64,000 nucleotides of DNA. Origin: CAVRQM01 sp964250775 (GTDB lineage: Bacteria > Pseudomonadota > Alphaproteobacteria > Acetobacterales > Acetobacteraceae). The notes below the pieces were generated by a model. It did no database searches. It was given only the letters and a program-made list of their open reading frames with translations, and had not been told where the DNA came from. Shown here piece after piece: positions 53,593-62,306 of this stretch. How positions within the stretch are numbered: the first letter of the stretch is position 1; each line of letters starts with the position of its first letter. The position numbers and the translations under genes are program-made. The DNA is taken from positions 1 to 64,000 of the forward strand of contig CAXUHK010000002.1 of NCBI GenBank assembly GCA_964250775.1. Direction: 5' to 3'.

Positions 53593-54558
53593 GTGTTTCG
53601 CTTCCTTAAAAGCATCGCGCTCGCCCTTGCAGTGGCTGCGGCTTCACCGGCCCTCGCTGCGCCGGCCTCCCTTGCCGAGGAGTTCCCCGTGCCCGATGGG
53701 TTCACCAGCGCCTACCGCGAGGTGGACGGGGCCAGCCTGCACTACGTCAAGGGCGGCCAGGGGCCGCTTGTGTTGCTGGTCCATGGCTTCGGTCAGACCT
53801 GGTACGAATGGCACCAGCTCATGCCGCTGCTGGCGCGCAACCACACCGTCGTGGTCCCGGACCTCCCAGGCCTTGGCCTGTCCGACCCGCCGAAAACATC
53901 CTATGTCGGACAGGACGTGGCGGACACCCTGTACAGGTTCGCCAAAAGCTTTAGCCCCGATGCCAAGTTCGATTTGGTTGCCCACGACATTGGTATCTGG
54001 AACACCTATCCCATGGCCGTCCTGCACCAGGCGGACATCCGGCACCTGGCCTACATGGAAGCACCGATCCCGGACAAGACGCTCTACGACTTCCCAGCCT
54101 TCACACCCGAGGGCGAGTCGCTCGTGTGGCACTTCAGCCTATTCACGGCTGGCGACCAGATGGCGGAGAAGCTAATCACCGGCCATGAAGGCTTTTTCTT
54201 CGAGCACTTCATCAAGTTCCACGCCACGCAAAAAGAGGTATTCACGCCGGAGTTACTGGGCATGTACGCGCGTTCCTACGCGAAACCATCCAGCTTGCAC
54301 GCCGCGTTCGAGTACTATCGGGCACTCAATGAGACCGCGCGGAGGGACAAGGCGTTGTTCGGCACCAAGCTGGGAATGCCCGTAATGATCGTCACCGGCG
54401 GCGGCCATGGCGGCTTCGGCCCTTTCGAGGCCAACCAGATGAAGAACTACGCCGACAGTGTCGAGAGCCACATCCTCCCAGGGTGTGGTCACTGGCTGCC
54501 GGAGGAGTGCCCCGGTCCGCTCAACCAGCTCGTGGTCGAGTTCCTCGACCGGGAGTGA
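53593..54558 (+). CDS. Secreted alpha/beta hydrolase, epoxide-hydrolase-like
   Basis: 321 residues from a GTG start. A signal peptide (FLKSIALALAVAAASPALAA) precedes the fold. HGFGQTWYEW is the oxyanion region, D132 in VAHDIGIW is the nucleophile (Asp instead of Ser, as in epoxide hydrolases and dehalogenases), and H300 in GCGHWLPEE is the catalytic His. It likely acts in the periplasm on epoxides or related compounds. GC and codon use are slightly lower than in its neighbours. The 67-bp repeats form its leader. Confidence 0.85.
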   Translation: MFRFLKSIALALAVAAASPALAAPASLAEEFPVPDGFTSAYREVDGASLHYVKGGQGPLVLLVHGFGQTWYEWHQLMPLLARNHTVVVPDLPGLGLSDPPKTSYVGQDVADTLYRFAKSFSPDAKFDLVAHDIGIWNTYPMAVLHQADIRHLAYMEAPIPDKTLYDFPAFTPEGESLVWHFSLFTAGDQMAEKLITGHEGFFFEHFIKFHATQKEVFTPELLGMYARSYAKPSSLHAAFEYYRALNETARRDKALFGTKLGMPVMIVTGGGHGGFGPFEANQMKNYADSVESHILPGCGHWLPEECPGPLNQLVVEFLDRE

Positions 54559-54839
54559 CACAAGCCCAAACATAAAACGAACACGCCTGCGCCACTTGTT
54601 CAAACGGACCATTTGAGGAAACGGTATAGGCCCACGCCGAGCGCAATATCCGTCAAGTTCGTTTGGCAAACAGCTTCCACGAAGGGCATATGTTTTCCCG
54701 TGTAATTCTGGACAACTCGGCGCAATCGGCCGAACCGTGGTTCCCTAGATAATGTCACCCCAAGGCTGCTTCGGCGACCGTCGCACCAAGCCCCCCGCTT
54801 GTCCGTCGCGCGAACCCCGCCTACCGTGTCGCAGCCACG
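54559..54839. other. Intergenic region, no gene seen
   Basis: 281 bases, more A/T-rich than average, no supported frame or RNA motif. It holds the promoter of the alkyltransferase gene. Confidence 0.45.
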
Positions 54840-55325
54840 ATGCCCCAACTCTCCCTGCACAGCCCGTTCGGCGAAGTCACCATCTCCGAGGAGGACGGCG
54901 CCATCGTGGCCCTCGACTGGGGCTGGGGGCGGGACCAGACCCGTACCCCGCTCCTGCTGCGGGCCGTGGCGCAGCTGCACGGCTATTTCGACGGCCACCT
55001 GCGCCGCTTCGAGCTGCCCCTGCGCCCGACCGGCAGCGCCTATCGCCAACGTGTCTGGGCGGGCGTCGGCGACATCCCGTTCGGCGCCACCGCCAGCTAC
55101 GCCGCGGTCGCCGCCGTCATCGGCGGCGGTGCGCGGGCCGTGGGCGCCGCCATGGCCGCGAACCCGCTGCCCATCCTCATCCCCTGCCATCGGGTCGTCG
55201 CCTCCGCAGGCCTGGGCGGCTACTCGGGCGGGGAGGGTGTGGCCACCAAGCGGCACCTGTTAGACCTGGAACACAGTTGCATCGCGCGTGACATGCTCGC
55301 TCAATCCGCGCTCGACCGCCACTGA
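54840..55325 (+). CDS. ogt: Methylated-DNA-protein cysteine methyltransferase (MGMT/Ogt)
   Basis: 161 residues. The active-site motif IPCHRVV holds C116. RQRVWAGVGDIPFGATASYAAVA is the preceding helix-turn-helix region, and GGYSGGEGVATKRHLLDLE follows. It repairs O6-alkylguanine by taking the alkyl group onto C116. Length fits the stand-alone type. Thirteen bases separate it from the quinone oxidoreductase gene. Confidence 0.92.
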   Translation: MPQLSLHSPFGEVTISEEDGAIVALDWGWGRDQTRTPLLLRAVAQLHGYFDGHLRRFELPLRPTGSAYRQRVWAGVGDIPFGATASYAAVAAVIGGGARAVGAAMAANPLPILIPCHRVVASAGLGGYSGGEGVATKRHLLDLEHSCIARDMLAQSALDRH

Positions 55326-55338
55326 CAGGGGATCGGCC

Positions 55339-56310
55339 ATGACCAAAGCCATTCGCATCCACGCCACCGGCGGCCCGGAGGTGCTGGTATGGGAGGACGT
55401 GCCGGAGCCCGAACCGGCGCCGCACCAGGCGGTGGTGCATCACGAGGCCGTGGGCCTCAACTTCATCGACGTCTACTTCCGCAACGGCACCTACAAGACC
55501 CCGCTGCCGGCCACCCCCGGCATGGAGGCGGCCGGGACCGTGGCCGCGATCGGCGACGAAGTGACCGAGGTCGCGGTGGGCGACCGCGTGGCCTATGCCG
55601 GCGGGCCGGTCGGCGCCTACGCCACCGACCGCGCGATCGCCGCCGACCGGCTGCTGCGCCTGCCCGACGCGATCGGCTTCGACACCGCCGCCGCCATGCT
55701 GCTGCAGGGGCTGACCGCGCAGTACCTGATCCACCGCACCCACAAGCTGCAAGCGGGCGAGACCATCCTGGTCCATGCCGCGGCCGGCGGCGTCGGGCTG
55801 CTGCTGTGCCAATGGGCGTCGCACCTCGGCGCCCGGGTGATCGGCGTGGTGTCCAGCGAGGCCAAGGCCGAACTGGCCCGCGCGCACGGCGCCCATGACG
55901 TGATCGTGGGCTACCACGACCTGCCCGACACCCTGCGCCGGCTGACCGGCGGCGCGATGGTCCCCGTGGTCTACGACAGCGTGGGCCGCGACACCTTCGC
56001 CGCCAGCCTCGACTGCCTGGCGCCGCTCGGCCTGATGGTCAGCTACGGCAGCGCGTCGGGCGTCGTCCCCCCGGTCGAGCTCGGCCTGCTGACCAGCAAG
56101 GGCAGCCTGTTCCTCACCCGCCCGAGCCTCGTGACCTACACCGCGAGCCGGCACGACCTGGTGGCGGCGGCGGAGTCGTTGTTCGCGGCCGTCACCAGCG
56201 GCGTGGTGCAGGTCCGCGTCGACCAGAGCTTCGCCCTGCGCGACGCCGCCACGGCGCACCGGGCGCTCGAAGCCCGGCAGACCACCGGCAGCACGGTCCT
56301 GCTTCCCTGA
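55339..56310 (+). CDS. qor: Zinc-free quinone oxidoreductase (MDR superfamily)
   Basis: 323 residues. GLNFIDVYFRNGTYKTPLP and GMEAAGTVAAIGDEVTEVAVGDRVAY form the GroES-like domain. VHAAAGGVGLLLCQWA binds NADPH. The zinc ligands of alcohol dehydrogenases are absent, as expected for Qor. It reduces quinones by one electron with NADPH. The ATG at 55339 is preceded by AGGGGATCGG. Confidence 0.92.
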   Translation: MTKAIRIHATGGPEVLVWEDVPEPEPAPHQAVVHHEAVGLNFIDVYFRNGTYKTPLPATPGMEAAGTVAAIGDEVTEVAVGDRVAYAGGPVGAYATDRAIAADRLLRLPDAIGFDTAAAMLLQGLTAQYLIHRTHKLQAGETILVHAAAGGVGLLLCQWASHLGARVIGVVSSEAKAELARAHGAHDVIVGYHDLPDTLRRLTGGAMVPVVYDSVGRDTFAASLDCLAPLGLMVSYGSASGVVPPVELGLLTSKGSLFLTRPSLVTYTASRHDLVAAAESLFAAVTSGVVQVRVDQSFALRDAATAHRALEARQTTGSTVLLP

Positions 56311-56354
56311 CCGTCGAGGCGCCGGCGCGCAGCGCCCGGTTCACGGCGCTGATC

Positions 56355-57812
56355 GTGGCCTGTGCGTTGTTCATGCAGAACCTCGACGGCACCGTCATCT
56401 CGACCGCGCTGCCGGCGATGGCGCGGACGTTCCATGAGGACGCGGTGCACATGAACGTGGCGTTGACCTCGTACCTGGTCAGCGTCGCGGTGTTCATCCC
56501 GGCGAGCGGCTGGATGGCCGACCGCTACGGCGCCCGCGCGGTGTTCCGCGCCGCCATCGCGGTGTTCACGCTGGGCTCGGTGCTGTGCGGGCGCGCCGAG
56601 ACGCTGCCGTTCCTGGTGGCGTCCCGCGCCCTTCAGGGCGCCGGCGGGGCGATGATGGTGCCGGTCGGGCGGCTGGTGCTGCTGCGCACCGCCGCCAAGT
56701 CTGAGCTGGTGGCGGCGATGGCCTGGCTGTCGGCGCCGGCGCTGCTCGGCCCGGTGATCGGGCCGCCGCTGGGCGGCTTCATGGTCACTTACCTGTCCTG
56801 GCGCTGGATCTTCGACATCAACGTGCCGATCGGCCTGCTCGGCATCGTGCTGGTGACGCGCCACGTCCGCGACGTGCGCGAGGAGGCCCGCATCCCGCTC
56901 GACGTCGCGGGCTTCGTGCTGGCGGCGCTGGCGATGGCCGGGGTGATGTTCGGCTCCGAGACCGTGGGCCGCTTCGTGCCGGCCGCCATCCCCGACCTCG
57001 CCATCGCCGGCGGCGTCGCCTGCGGGGTGCTCTACGCCCGCCACGCCCGCCGCCATGCCGCGCCGCTGCTCGATTTCACGCTGCTGCGCGAGCCCACCTT
57101 CATGGTCTCGGTGCTGGGCGGCACGCTGTTCCGCATCGGCATCGGCGGCATCCCGTTCCTGCTGCCGCTGATGCTGCAACTGGGGTTCGGCCTGTCGCCG
57201 GTGCGGAGCGGGCTGATGACGCTGGCGAGCTCGGCCGGGGCGATCGCCATGAAACCGGCGGCGGTCACGGCGTTGCGCCGGTTCGGCTTCCGCGACACCT
57301 TGTTCGGGAACGGCCTGCTGGCCGGCGTGCTGCTCGGCGCCTGCGCGCTGTTCCGCCCGTCCTGGCCGCTCTGGGCGATGGTCGCGGTGCTGCTGGCCGG
57401 CGGCTTCTTCCGCTCGCTGCAGTTCACCGCCTACAACACCGTGGCCTACGCCGACATCGCGCGCGGCCGCATGAGTGCCGCGACCAGCCTGTACAGCACC
57501 ATCCAGCAGCTCTCGTTGACGCTGGGCGTCACGGTCGCCGCCGCCTGCCTGCAGGGCTCCATGCACGCGGCCGGACGGGCGCACCCGGCGCTGCCCGATT
57601 TCTCGTGGGCGTTCCTGGGGGTGGCGGCGTTCGCGGTCGCGGCGGCGCCGGTATCGCGGTTGATGTCGCGCACCGCCGGATCGGACATCAGCGGCCAGGC
57701 GACGGAGGGGCGGGGCGGTGGAGCGGGTGAAGGGAATCGAACCCTCGTGTGCAGCTTGGGAAGCTGCCGTTCTACCATTGAACTACACCCGCCCGGTGCA
57801 CCCAAACTATAG
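56355..57812 (+). CDS. DHA2-family MFS exporter, 3' end runs over an antisense tRNA gene
   Basis: About 485 residues, with some 12-14 helices and motifs LDGTVISTALPAMA and GPVIGPPLGGFMVTYLSWRWIFDINV. The GTG at 56355 trims the first helix; the frame is open back to the qor stop, where a CTG at 56307 would give a full N-terminus, so the start is unsure. The membrane part ends near FAVAAAPVSRLM. The last 30 or so codons are the reverse of tRNA-Gly (57719-57792), so the extreme C-terminus is probably incidental read-through to the first stop. Confidence 0.82.
   Translation: MACALFMQNLDGTVISTALPAMARTFHEDAVHMNVALTSYLVSVAVFIPASGWMADRYGARAVFRAAIAVFTLGSVLCGRAETLPFLVASRALQGAGGAMMVPVGRLVLLRTAAKSELVAAMAWLSAPALLGPVIGPPLGGFMVTYLSWRWIFDINVPIGLLGIVLVTRHVRDVREEARIPLDVAGFVLAALAMAGVMFGSETVGRFVPAAIPDLAIAGGVACGVLYARHARRHAAPLLDFTLLREPTFMVSVLGGTLFRIGIGGIPFLLPLMLQLGFGLSPVRSGLMTLASSAGAIAMKPAAVTALRRFGFRDTLFGNGLLAGVLLGACALFRPSWPLWAMVAVLLAGGFFRSLQFTAYNTVAYADIARGRMSAATSLYSTIQQLSLTLGVTVAAACLQGSMHAAGRAHPALPDFSWAFLGVAAFAVAAAPVSRLMSRTAGSDISGQATEGRGGGAGEGNRTLVCSLGSCRSTIELHPPGAPKL
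57719..57792 (-). tRNA. tRNA-Gly (anticodon CCC)
   Basis: The minus strand folds as a standard cloverleaf. The acceptor GCGGGTG pairs with CACCCGC, and the D arm is GTTC/GAAC. The anticodon arm GCAGC-TTCCCAA-GCTGC has CCC at 34-36. The T arm is GAGGG-TTCGATT-CCCTT. U73 and an encoded CCA (57721-57719) follow. It reads GGG codons. It lies inside the open frame of the exporter on the other strand. Confidence 0.95.
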
Positions 57813-57871
57813 CACCGCCGATTGACGGCGCAATCCGGCCCGCTTAGAGTCCGGGTCGTCGGGCAACCGGC

Positions 57872-57927
57872 CCTCGCGATTTGTCCGGCCGGATTGCGGC
57901 GAGGTGAAACAAGCGCGCTAAAGAGGC
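57872..57927 (+). ncRNA. SAM-II riboswitch
   Basis: The segment has the SAM-II layout: a P1 stem (CCTCGC 57872-57877 with GCGAGG 57899-57904), CGATTTGT in the loop, GATTGC before the 3' P1 strand, and the conserved tail GTGAAACAAG...GCTAAAGAGG that forms the pseudoknot. It lies 65 bases before the metZ ATG, the standard position in alphaproteobacteria. SAM binding should lower translation of metZ. A CGCCCG/CGGGCG hairpin (57936-57953) follows and may belong to the switching region. Confidence 0.85.
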
Positions 57928-57991
57928 CAGCGGACCGCCCGATCTTCCGGGCGCGACGCTGCCTCGTCCGGCCTTCGGCGCGAGGTCCATC

Positions 57992-59182
57992 ATGAACGAC
58001 ATGCCAACATCAACCCCGCCGCACCCGGCCACCGTCGCGGTGCACGGCGGCACCCAGCGCACGCCCTACGGCGAGACCAGCGAGGCGCTGTTCCTCACCT
58101 CGGGCTTCGTCTACGACGATGCCGAGCAGGCCGAGGCGACCTTCGCCGGGGCCGCCTCGCACTACCAGTATTCCCGCTTCGGCAACCCGACGGTGGCCGC
58201 GCTGGAGCAACGCCTGGCGCTGATCGAGGGCGCGGAAGCCTGCCGCGCCACCGCGACCGGCATGGCCGCGGTCCATGCCGCGATGCTGTCGCACCTCAAG
58301 ACGGGCGACCGGCTGGTGGCGTCGCGGGCGCTGTTCGGCTCCTGCCACTGGATCGTCTCCACCCTGCTGCCGCGCTACGGCATCGAAGCCGTGTTCGTCG
58401 ACGGCGCCGATATGGCGCAATGGCGCGAGGCGTTCGCGCGCCCGGCCGCGATGGTGCTGCTCGAGACGCCCTCGAACCCGATGCTGGAAGTGATCGACCT
58501 GCGCGCCATCTGCGACCTGGCGCACGAAGCCGGCGCCTTGGTCGTGGTCGACAACGTGTTCGCCACACCGCTGCTGCAGAAGCCGCTGCGGTTCGGCGCC
58601 GACATCGTGGTCTACTCGGCGACCAAGCACATCGACGGCCAGGGCCGCGTGCTGGGCGGCGCCGTGCTGGGGCGGCGCGACTGGATCGAGGGCACGCTGC
58701 AGCCGTTCATCCGCAACACCGGCCCGTCGATCTCGCCGTTCAACGCCTGGGTGCTGCTCAAGGGGCTGGAGACGCTGGTGCTGCGCGTCGATGCCATGTG
58801 CCGCAGTGCTGCGATGCTGGCCGACCTGCTGGCGGCGCGGCCCGAGGTCACGCGGGTCTGGTATCCGGGGCGCCCGGACCACCCGCAGCACGAGTTGGCG
58901 ATGGCGCAGATGTCGGCCGGGGGCACGCTCGTCACCTTCGCGCTGCGCGACAAGGCGGCGGCGTTCCGCGCGATGGACGCGCTGCGGCTGATCGCGGTGT
59001 CGAACAATTTGGGCGACAGCAAGTCGCTCGTTACCCACCCCGCCACCACCACGCACATGCGGATTGGCGCCGAGGAGCGCGCGCGGCTCGGCATCGGCGA
59101 CGGCACCATACGGCTCTCGGTCGGGCTGGAGGACGCGCGCGACCTGGCGGCCGACCTGGCGCAGGCGCTGGAACGCTCGTAG
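57992..59182 (+). CDS. metZ: O-succinylhomoserine sulfhydrylase
   Basis: 396 residues of the Cys/Met-metabolism PLP family. K212 in YSATKHIDGQGR binds PLP, D187 in VVVDNVFATP contacts the ring nitrogen, and SRFGNPTVAALE and NLGDSKSLVTHPATTTH are family stretches. It makes homocysteine from O-succinylhomoserine and sulfide. GAGG lies six bases before the ATG. The SAM-II element upstream confirms a methionine-pathway role and feedback control. Confidence 0.93.
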   Translation: MNDMPTSTPPHPATVAVHGGTQRTPYGETSEALFLTSGFVYDDAEQAEATFAGAASHYQYSRFGNPTVAALEQRLALIEGAEACRATATGMAAVHAAMLSHLKTGDRLVASRALFGSCHWIVSTLLPRYGIEAVFVDGADMAQWREAFARPAAMVLLETPSNPMLEVIDLRAICDLAHEAGALVVVDNVFATPLLQKPLRFGADIVVYSATKHIDGQGRVLGGAVLGRRDWIEGTLQPFIRNTGPSISPFNAWVLLKGLETLVLRVDAMCRSAAMLADLLAARPEVTRVWYPGRPDHPQHELAMAQMSAGGTLVTFALRDKAAAFRAMDALRLIAVSNNLGDSKSLVTHPATTTHMRIGAEERARLGIGDGTIRLSVGLEDARDLAADLAQALERS

Positions 59183-59234
59183 GCCCGGCCCCTGCGCGTG
59201 CTATGATCGGCTTGCCAGAGCAGGGAGCCGTGCC

Positions 59235-59639
59235 GTGACCGACGCCTTCGCCGCCACCACCCATGACGTCTGCGTGGTCGTTCGGGCGTTCTACCTGGAG
59301 GACAAGTCCCGCCCGGACGAGGGCAGGTTCATGTGGGCCTACCGCATCACCATCGAGAACCAGGGCCGCGCCACCGTGCAACTGCTGCGCCGCACCTGGG
59401 AGATCACCGACGCGCGCGGCCGGACGCAGCGGGTCCATGGCGATGGCGTGGTCGGGCAGCAGCCGGTGCTGGAGCCGGGCGAGACCTTCGAGTACACTTC
59501 CGGCACGCCGTTGGAGACGCCGTCCGGCTTCATGGTCGGCACCTACCACATGGTGCTGACCGGCTCCGGCGAGCCGTTCGACGTGGCGATCCCGGCGTTC
59601 AGCCTCGACAGCCCGCACCAGGGCGGCCAACTGCACTGA
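59235..59639 (+). CDS. apaG: ApaG-family protein
   Basis: 134 residues from a GTG start with CAGGGAG upstream. RFMWAYRITIENQG, VQLLRRTWEITDARG, EVxGxGVVGxQPxLxPG-like VHGDGVVGQQPVLEPGE and GTYHMV match ApaG (DUF525), a fibronectin-like beta sandwich. In E. coli it is tied to magnesium and cobalt tolerance. Its molecular role is unclear. It commonly sits beside metZ in alphaproteobacteria. Confidence 0.92.
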   Translation: MTDAFAATTHDVCVVVRAFYLEDKSRPDEGRFMWAYRITIENQGRATVQLLRRTWEITDARGRTQRVHGDGVVGQQPVLEPGETFEYTSGTPLETPSGFMVGTYHMVLTGSGEPFDVAIPAFSLDSPHQGGQLH

Positions 59640-59715
59640 CGTTGCTCCGCCGCAAGGTTGGAACTTGGCAACGGACCGCCATATCGCGCGGTACTGCAAC
59701 AGGAACTACGACGCA

Positions 59716-60360
59716 ATGAACATCGTATCGCCAACCGGCCACGGCCCCGCCGGCGGCCGGCAGACGGCCGTGCGGCCCACGCGCGAGCAGGCCGAGGATG
59801 CCGTGCGCACGCTGTTGCGCTGGGCGCACGAGGATCCCGACCGGCCCGGCCTGCGCGACACGCCCGGCCGCGTCGTGCGCTCGTACGAGGAGTTCTTCGC
59901 CGGCTACCAGGTCGACCCGGTGACGTTGCTGGAGCGTACCTTCGACGAGACCGAGGGCTACGACGAGATCGTGCTGCTGCGCGACATCCGGCTGGAGAGC
60001 TATTGCGAGCACCACATGGTGCCGATCGTGGGCCGCGCGCATGTGGCATACCTGCCGCACCGCCGCGTGGTGGGCATCAGCAAGCTGGCCCGCGTGGTCG
60101 ACGCCTACAGCAAGCGGCTGCAGATCCAGGAGAAGTTGACGGCGCAGATCGCCAACACGATCAACGACGTGCTGCGGCCGCTAGGCGTCGCCGTGGTGAT
60201 CGAGGCCGGGCACCAGTGCATGAGCACGCGCGGCGTGCACAAGCCCGGCGTGTCGATGGTGACGAGCACGATGCTGGGCGCGTTCCGCGACAACCCGGAG
60301 ACGCGCCGCGAGTTGTTGGCGATGATCCCGCGCCCGGTCTCGCCGGCCTTCGGGGACTGA
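59716..60360 (+). CDS. folE: GTP cyclohydrolase I
   Basis: 214 residues. Zinc ligands are C97 and H100 in SYCEHH and C168 in GHQCMS. GRAHVAYLPHRRVVGISKLAR and RLQIQEKLTAQIA complete the family pattern. It converts GTP to 7,8-dihydroneopterin triphosphate, the first step to folate. AGGA precedes the ATG at 59716, preferred over the earlier TTG. Confidence 0.95.
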   Translation: MNIVSPTGHGPAGGRQTAVRPTREQAEDAVRTLLRWAHEDPDRPGLRDTPGRVVRSYEEFFAGYQVDPVTLLERTFDETEGYDEIVLLRDIRLESYCEHHMVPIVGRAHVAYLPHRRVVGISKLARVVDAYSKRLQIQEKLTAQIANTINDVLRPLGVAVVIEAGHQCMSTRGVHKPGVSMVTSTMLGAFRDNPETRRELLAMIPRPVSPAFGD

Positions 60361-60378
60361 TTCCCAGCGAGGAGCGCC

Positions 60379-60828
60379 ATGCCCGACTCCGGACCCAAGC
60401 CTGCCGTCGCCTACTGGCACCTGTGGACCGACGAGCAGGGCGTCAGTCACCAGGCGCGGTGCGAACTCACCGCATTCGAGCTGACGGCCGTGGGACCGGC
60501 CGACCCGCAATGGAACGACAAGCAGGCGCGCGGCGAGGCGACCACCGTGTTCACCGTGCAGCCGGTGGGCTGGGTCGGCGAATGGCACGAGAACCCGGCG
60601 CCGCAATGGATCGTGCCGCTCTCGGGAAGCTGGTGGGTCGAGGCGATGGACGGCAGCAGGGTCGAGATGGGGCCGGGCGAACTGTCATTCGGCGAGGACC
60701 AGGGCTGCGTCTGCGACGCGCAAGGCCGCATCGGCCATCGTTCCGGCACCATCGGCGACCAGCCGGCGGTGCTGATGACGGTGCAGTTGCACGTGCCCCC
60801 GGTCAGGCGACCCGGCCACCTGAAGTAG
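60379..60828 (+). CDS. Cupin-like small protein
   Basis: 149 residues. WHENPAPQWIVPLSGSWWVEAMDGSRVEMGPGELSFGEDQG is a cupin strand pair, with a His in GRIGHRSG. AGCGAGGAGCG gives the ATG a strong ribosome site. It lies 18 bases after folE and 4 before the SMP-30 gene, so it is likely co-transcribed. Function not known. Confidence 0.7.
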   Translation: MPDSGPKPAVAYWHLWTDEQGVSHQARCELTAFELTAVGPADPQWNDKQARGEATTVFTVQPVGWVGEWHENPAPQWIVPLSGSWWVEAMDGSRVEMGPGELSFGEDQGCVCDAQGRIGHRSGTIGDQPAVLMTVQLHVPPVRRPGHLK

Positions 60829-60832
60829 CGCC

Positions 60833-61735
60833 ATGGACGGCTTCGAGGTCGTCGAGCCGGCGTTCCGGGCGCTGGTGCTGCCGAACGCGCCGCTGCTGAC
60901 GCTGGGCGAGGGCTACGCCTGGCTGGAGGGGCCGGTCTGGTGCGCCGACGCTGATCAGTTGCTGGTCAGCGACCTGCCGAACGACCGCATCCTGCGCTGG
61001 ACCGAGGGCTCGGGAGTCTCGGTGTTCCGCCAGCCGTCCGGGTTCGCCAACGGCCATTGCCGCGACCGCGAGGGGCGGCTGGTCGGCTGCTCGCACCGGC
61101 ATCGCTGCGTCACCCGCACGGAGCTGGACGGCAGCGTCACGGTGCTGGCCGACCGCTACCAGGGCCGTCGCCTCAACAGCCCGAACGACATCGTGGCGCA
61201 CAGCGACGGCGGCATCTGGTTCACCGACCCGCTCTACGGCATCGGCACCGACTACGAGGGCGGCAAGCAGGACTCCGAGCGGCCGCCCGCGGTCTACCGG
61301 CTCGATCCCACGACCGGCGCGCTCGCCATCGTGGCGGACGACTTCGCGGGGCCGAACGGCTTGTGCTTCTCGCCCGACGAGCGCCTGCTCTACGTGGCCG
61401 AGACCGGGCCGCAGTTCGCGCCCGAGCCCTCGCGCCACATCCGCATGTTCGACGTGCTGGACGGGCGGCGGCTGGCGCACGGGCGGGTGTTCCACACGGT
61501 CTCGCCGGGCTACGCCGACGGCTTCCGCTGCGACGAGGACGGCCGCATCTGGACCGGCGCCGCCGATGGCGTGCACTGCATCGCACCGGACGGCGCGCTG
61601 CTGGGCAAGGTGCTGACCGGCGTCACGGTGTCCAACCTGGCCTTCGGCGGCCGCAACCGCTCGCGCCTGTTCATTTGCGCCTCGCACAAGCTACATGCCA
61701 TATACACCAACGTTCGCGGCGCGCAGCGCCCGTAG
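60833..61735 (+). CDS. SMP-30/gluconolactonase-family protein
   Basis: 300 residues of the six-bladed propeller. EGPVWCADADQLLVSDLPNDRILRW carries the metal Glu, NSPNDIVAHSDGGIWFTDP the Asn and Asp, GPNGLCFSPDERLLYVAETG and DGFRCDEDGRIWTGAADG the later ligands. The family hydrolyses sugar lactones. The stop is followed at once by an assembly gap. Confidence 0.9.
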   Translation: MDGFEVVEPAFRALVLPNAPLLTLGEGYAWLEGPVWCADADQLLVSDLPNDRILRWTEGSGVSVFRQPSGFANGHCRDREGRLVGCSHRHRCVTRTELDGSVTVLADRYQGRRLNSPNDIVAHSDGGIWFTDPLYGIGTDYEGGKQDSERPPAVYRLDPTTGALAIVADDFAGPNGLCFSPDERLLYVAETGPQFAPEPSRHIRMFDVLDGRRLAHGRVFHTVSPGYADGFRCDEDGRIWTGAADGVHCIAPDGALLGKVLTGVTVSNLAFGGRNRSRLFICASHKLHAIYTNVRGAQRP

Positions 61736-61738
61736 GGC

Positions 61739-61850
61739 GGAAAAAAACCCCCCCCCCACCCCCCCACCGCGGCCCCCCCCACAANNNNNNNNNNCGCCCG
61801 CCCCCGCCCCGCCCGTCGGGCGCGGGGGCGCGGGCGCGCCCCCCCCCTAC
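61739..61850. other. Assembly gap with homopolymers
   Basis: Runs of A and C surround ten Ns (61785-61794), and GC-only sequence follows to about 61848. It carries no believable information. Confidence 0.9.
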
Positions 61851-61853
61851 GCG

Positions 61854-62306
61854 CTACGGCGCCTGCGCGTAAGGATGCGACGAGGCGAACGGCGCGGCAA
61901 GGAAGTCGCCGAACGTGGCGTGCGCGCCCACCACCAGCAGCAGGAAGCCGCCGGCCAGCGAGAAGTTCTTCAGAAAGTCCCAGAACAAGCCGCGACCTTT
62001 GCTGTCGCCGCCCTGCCAGAAATCGCCAGGCTTCCAGAATTGCTTCCACAACAGCGCCGTCACCATGCAGTAGCCAGCCATCACCAACCCCGCCGCGCGG
62101 TCGGCGGTGCCGGTCAGGATCGCCAGCGGCATCAGGATTTCCACCGCGATACCCACAAGGATGAGCGCCAGGGCAACGCCATCCGGGAACATCTCGCGCG
62201 CCTGTCCGACCGCGCCGCGGAAGTTCAGGATCTTGTCCAGCGCGCTGAACGGGAAGAACAGCATCACCAACAGGTAGCGCACGGCGAGCGTCGCCAGCAC
62301 GCTCAT
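61854..62306 (-). CDS. DoxX-family membrane protein
   Basis: 150 residues with four helices. RYLLVMLFFPFSALDKILNF and AVEILMPLAILTG are the DoxX pattern. The ATG overlaps the stop of the GMC gene as ATGA, so the two are coupled; DoxX proteins often serve as membrane partners of oxidoreductases. The 3' end lies close to the assembly gap, so the last residues should be checked. Confidence 0.82.
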   Translation of the reverse strand: MSVLATLAVRYLLVMLFFPFSALDKILNFRGAVGQAREMFPDGVALALILVGIAVEILMPLAILTGTADRAAGLVMAGYCMVTALLWKQFWKPGDFWQGGDSKGRGLFWDFLKNFSLAGGFLLLVVGAHATFGDFLAAPFASSHPYAQAP

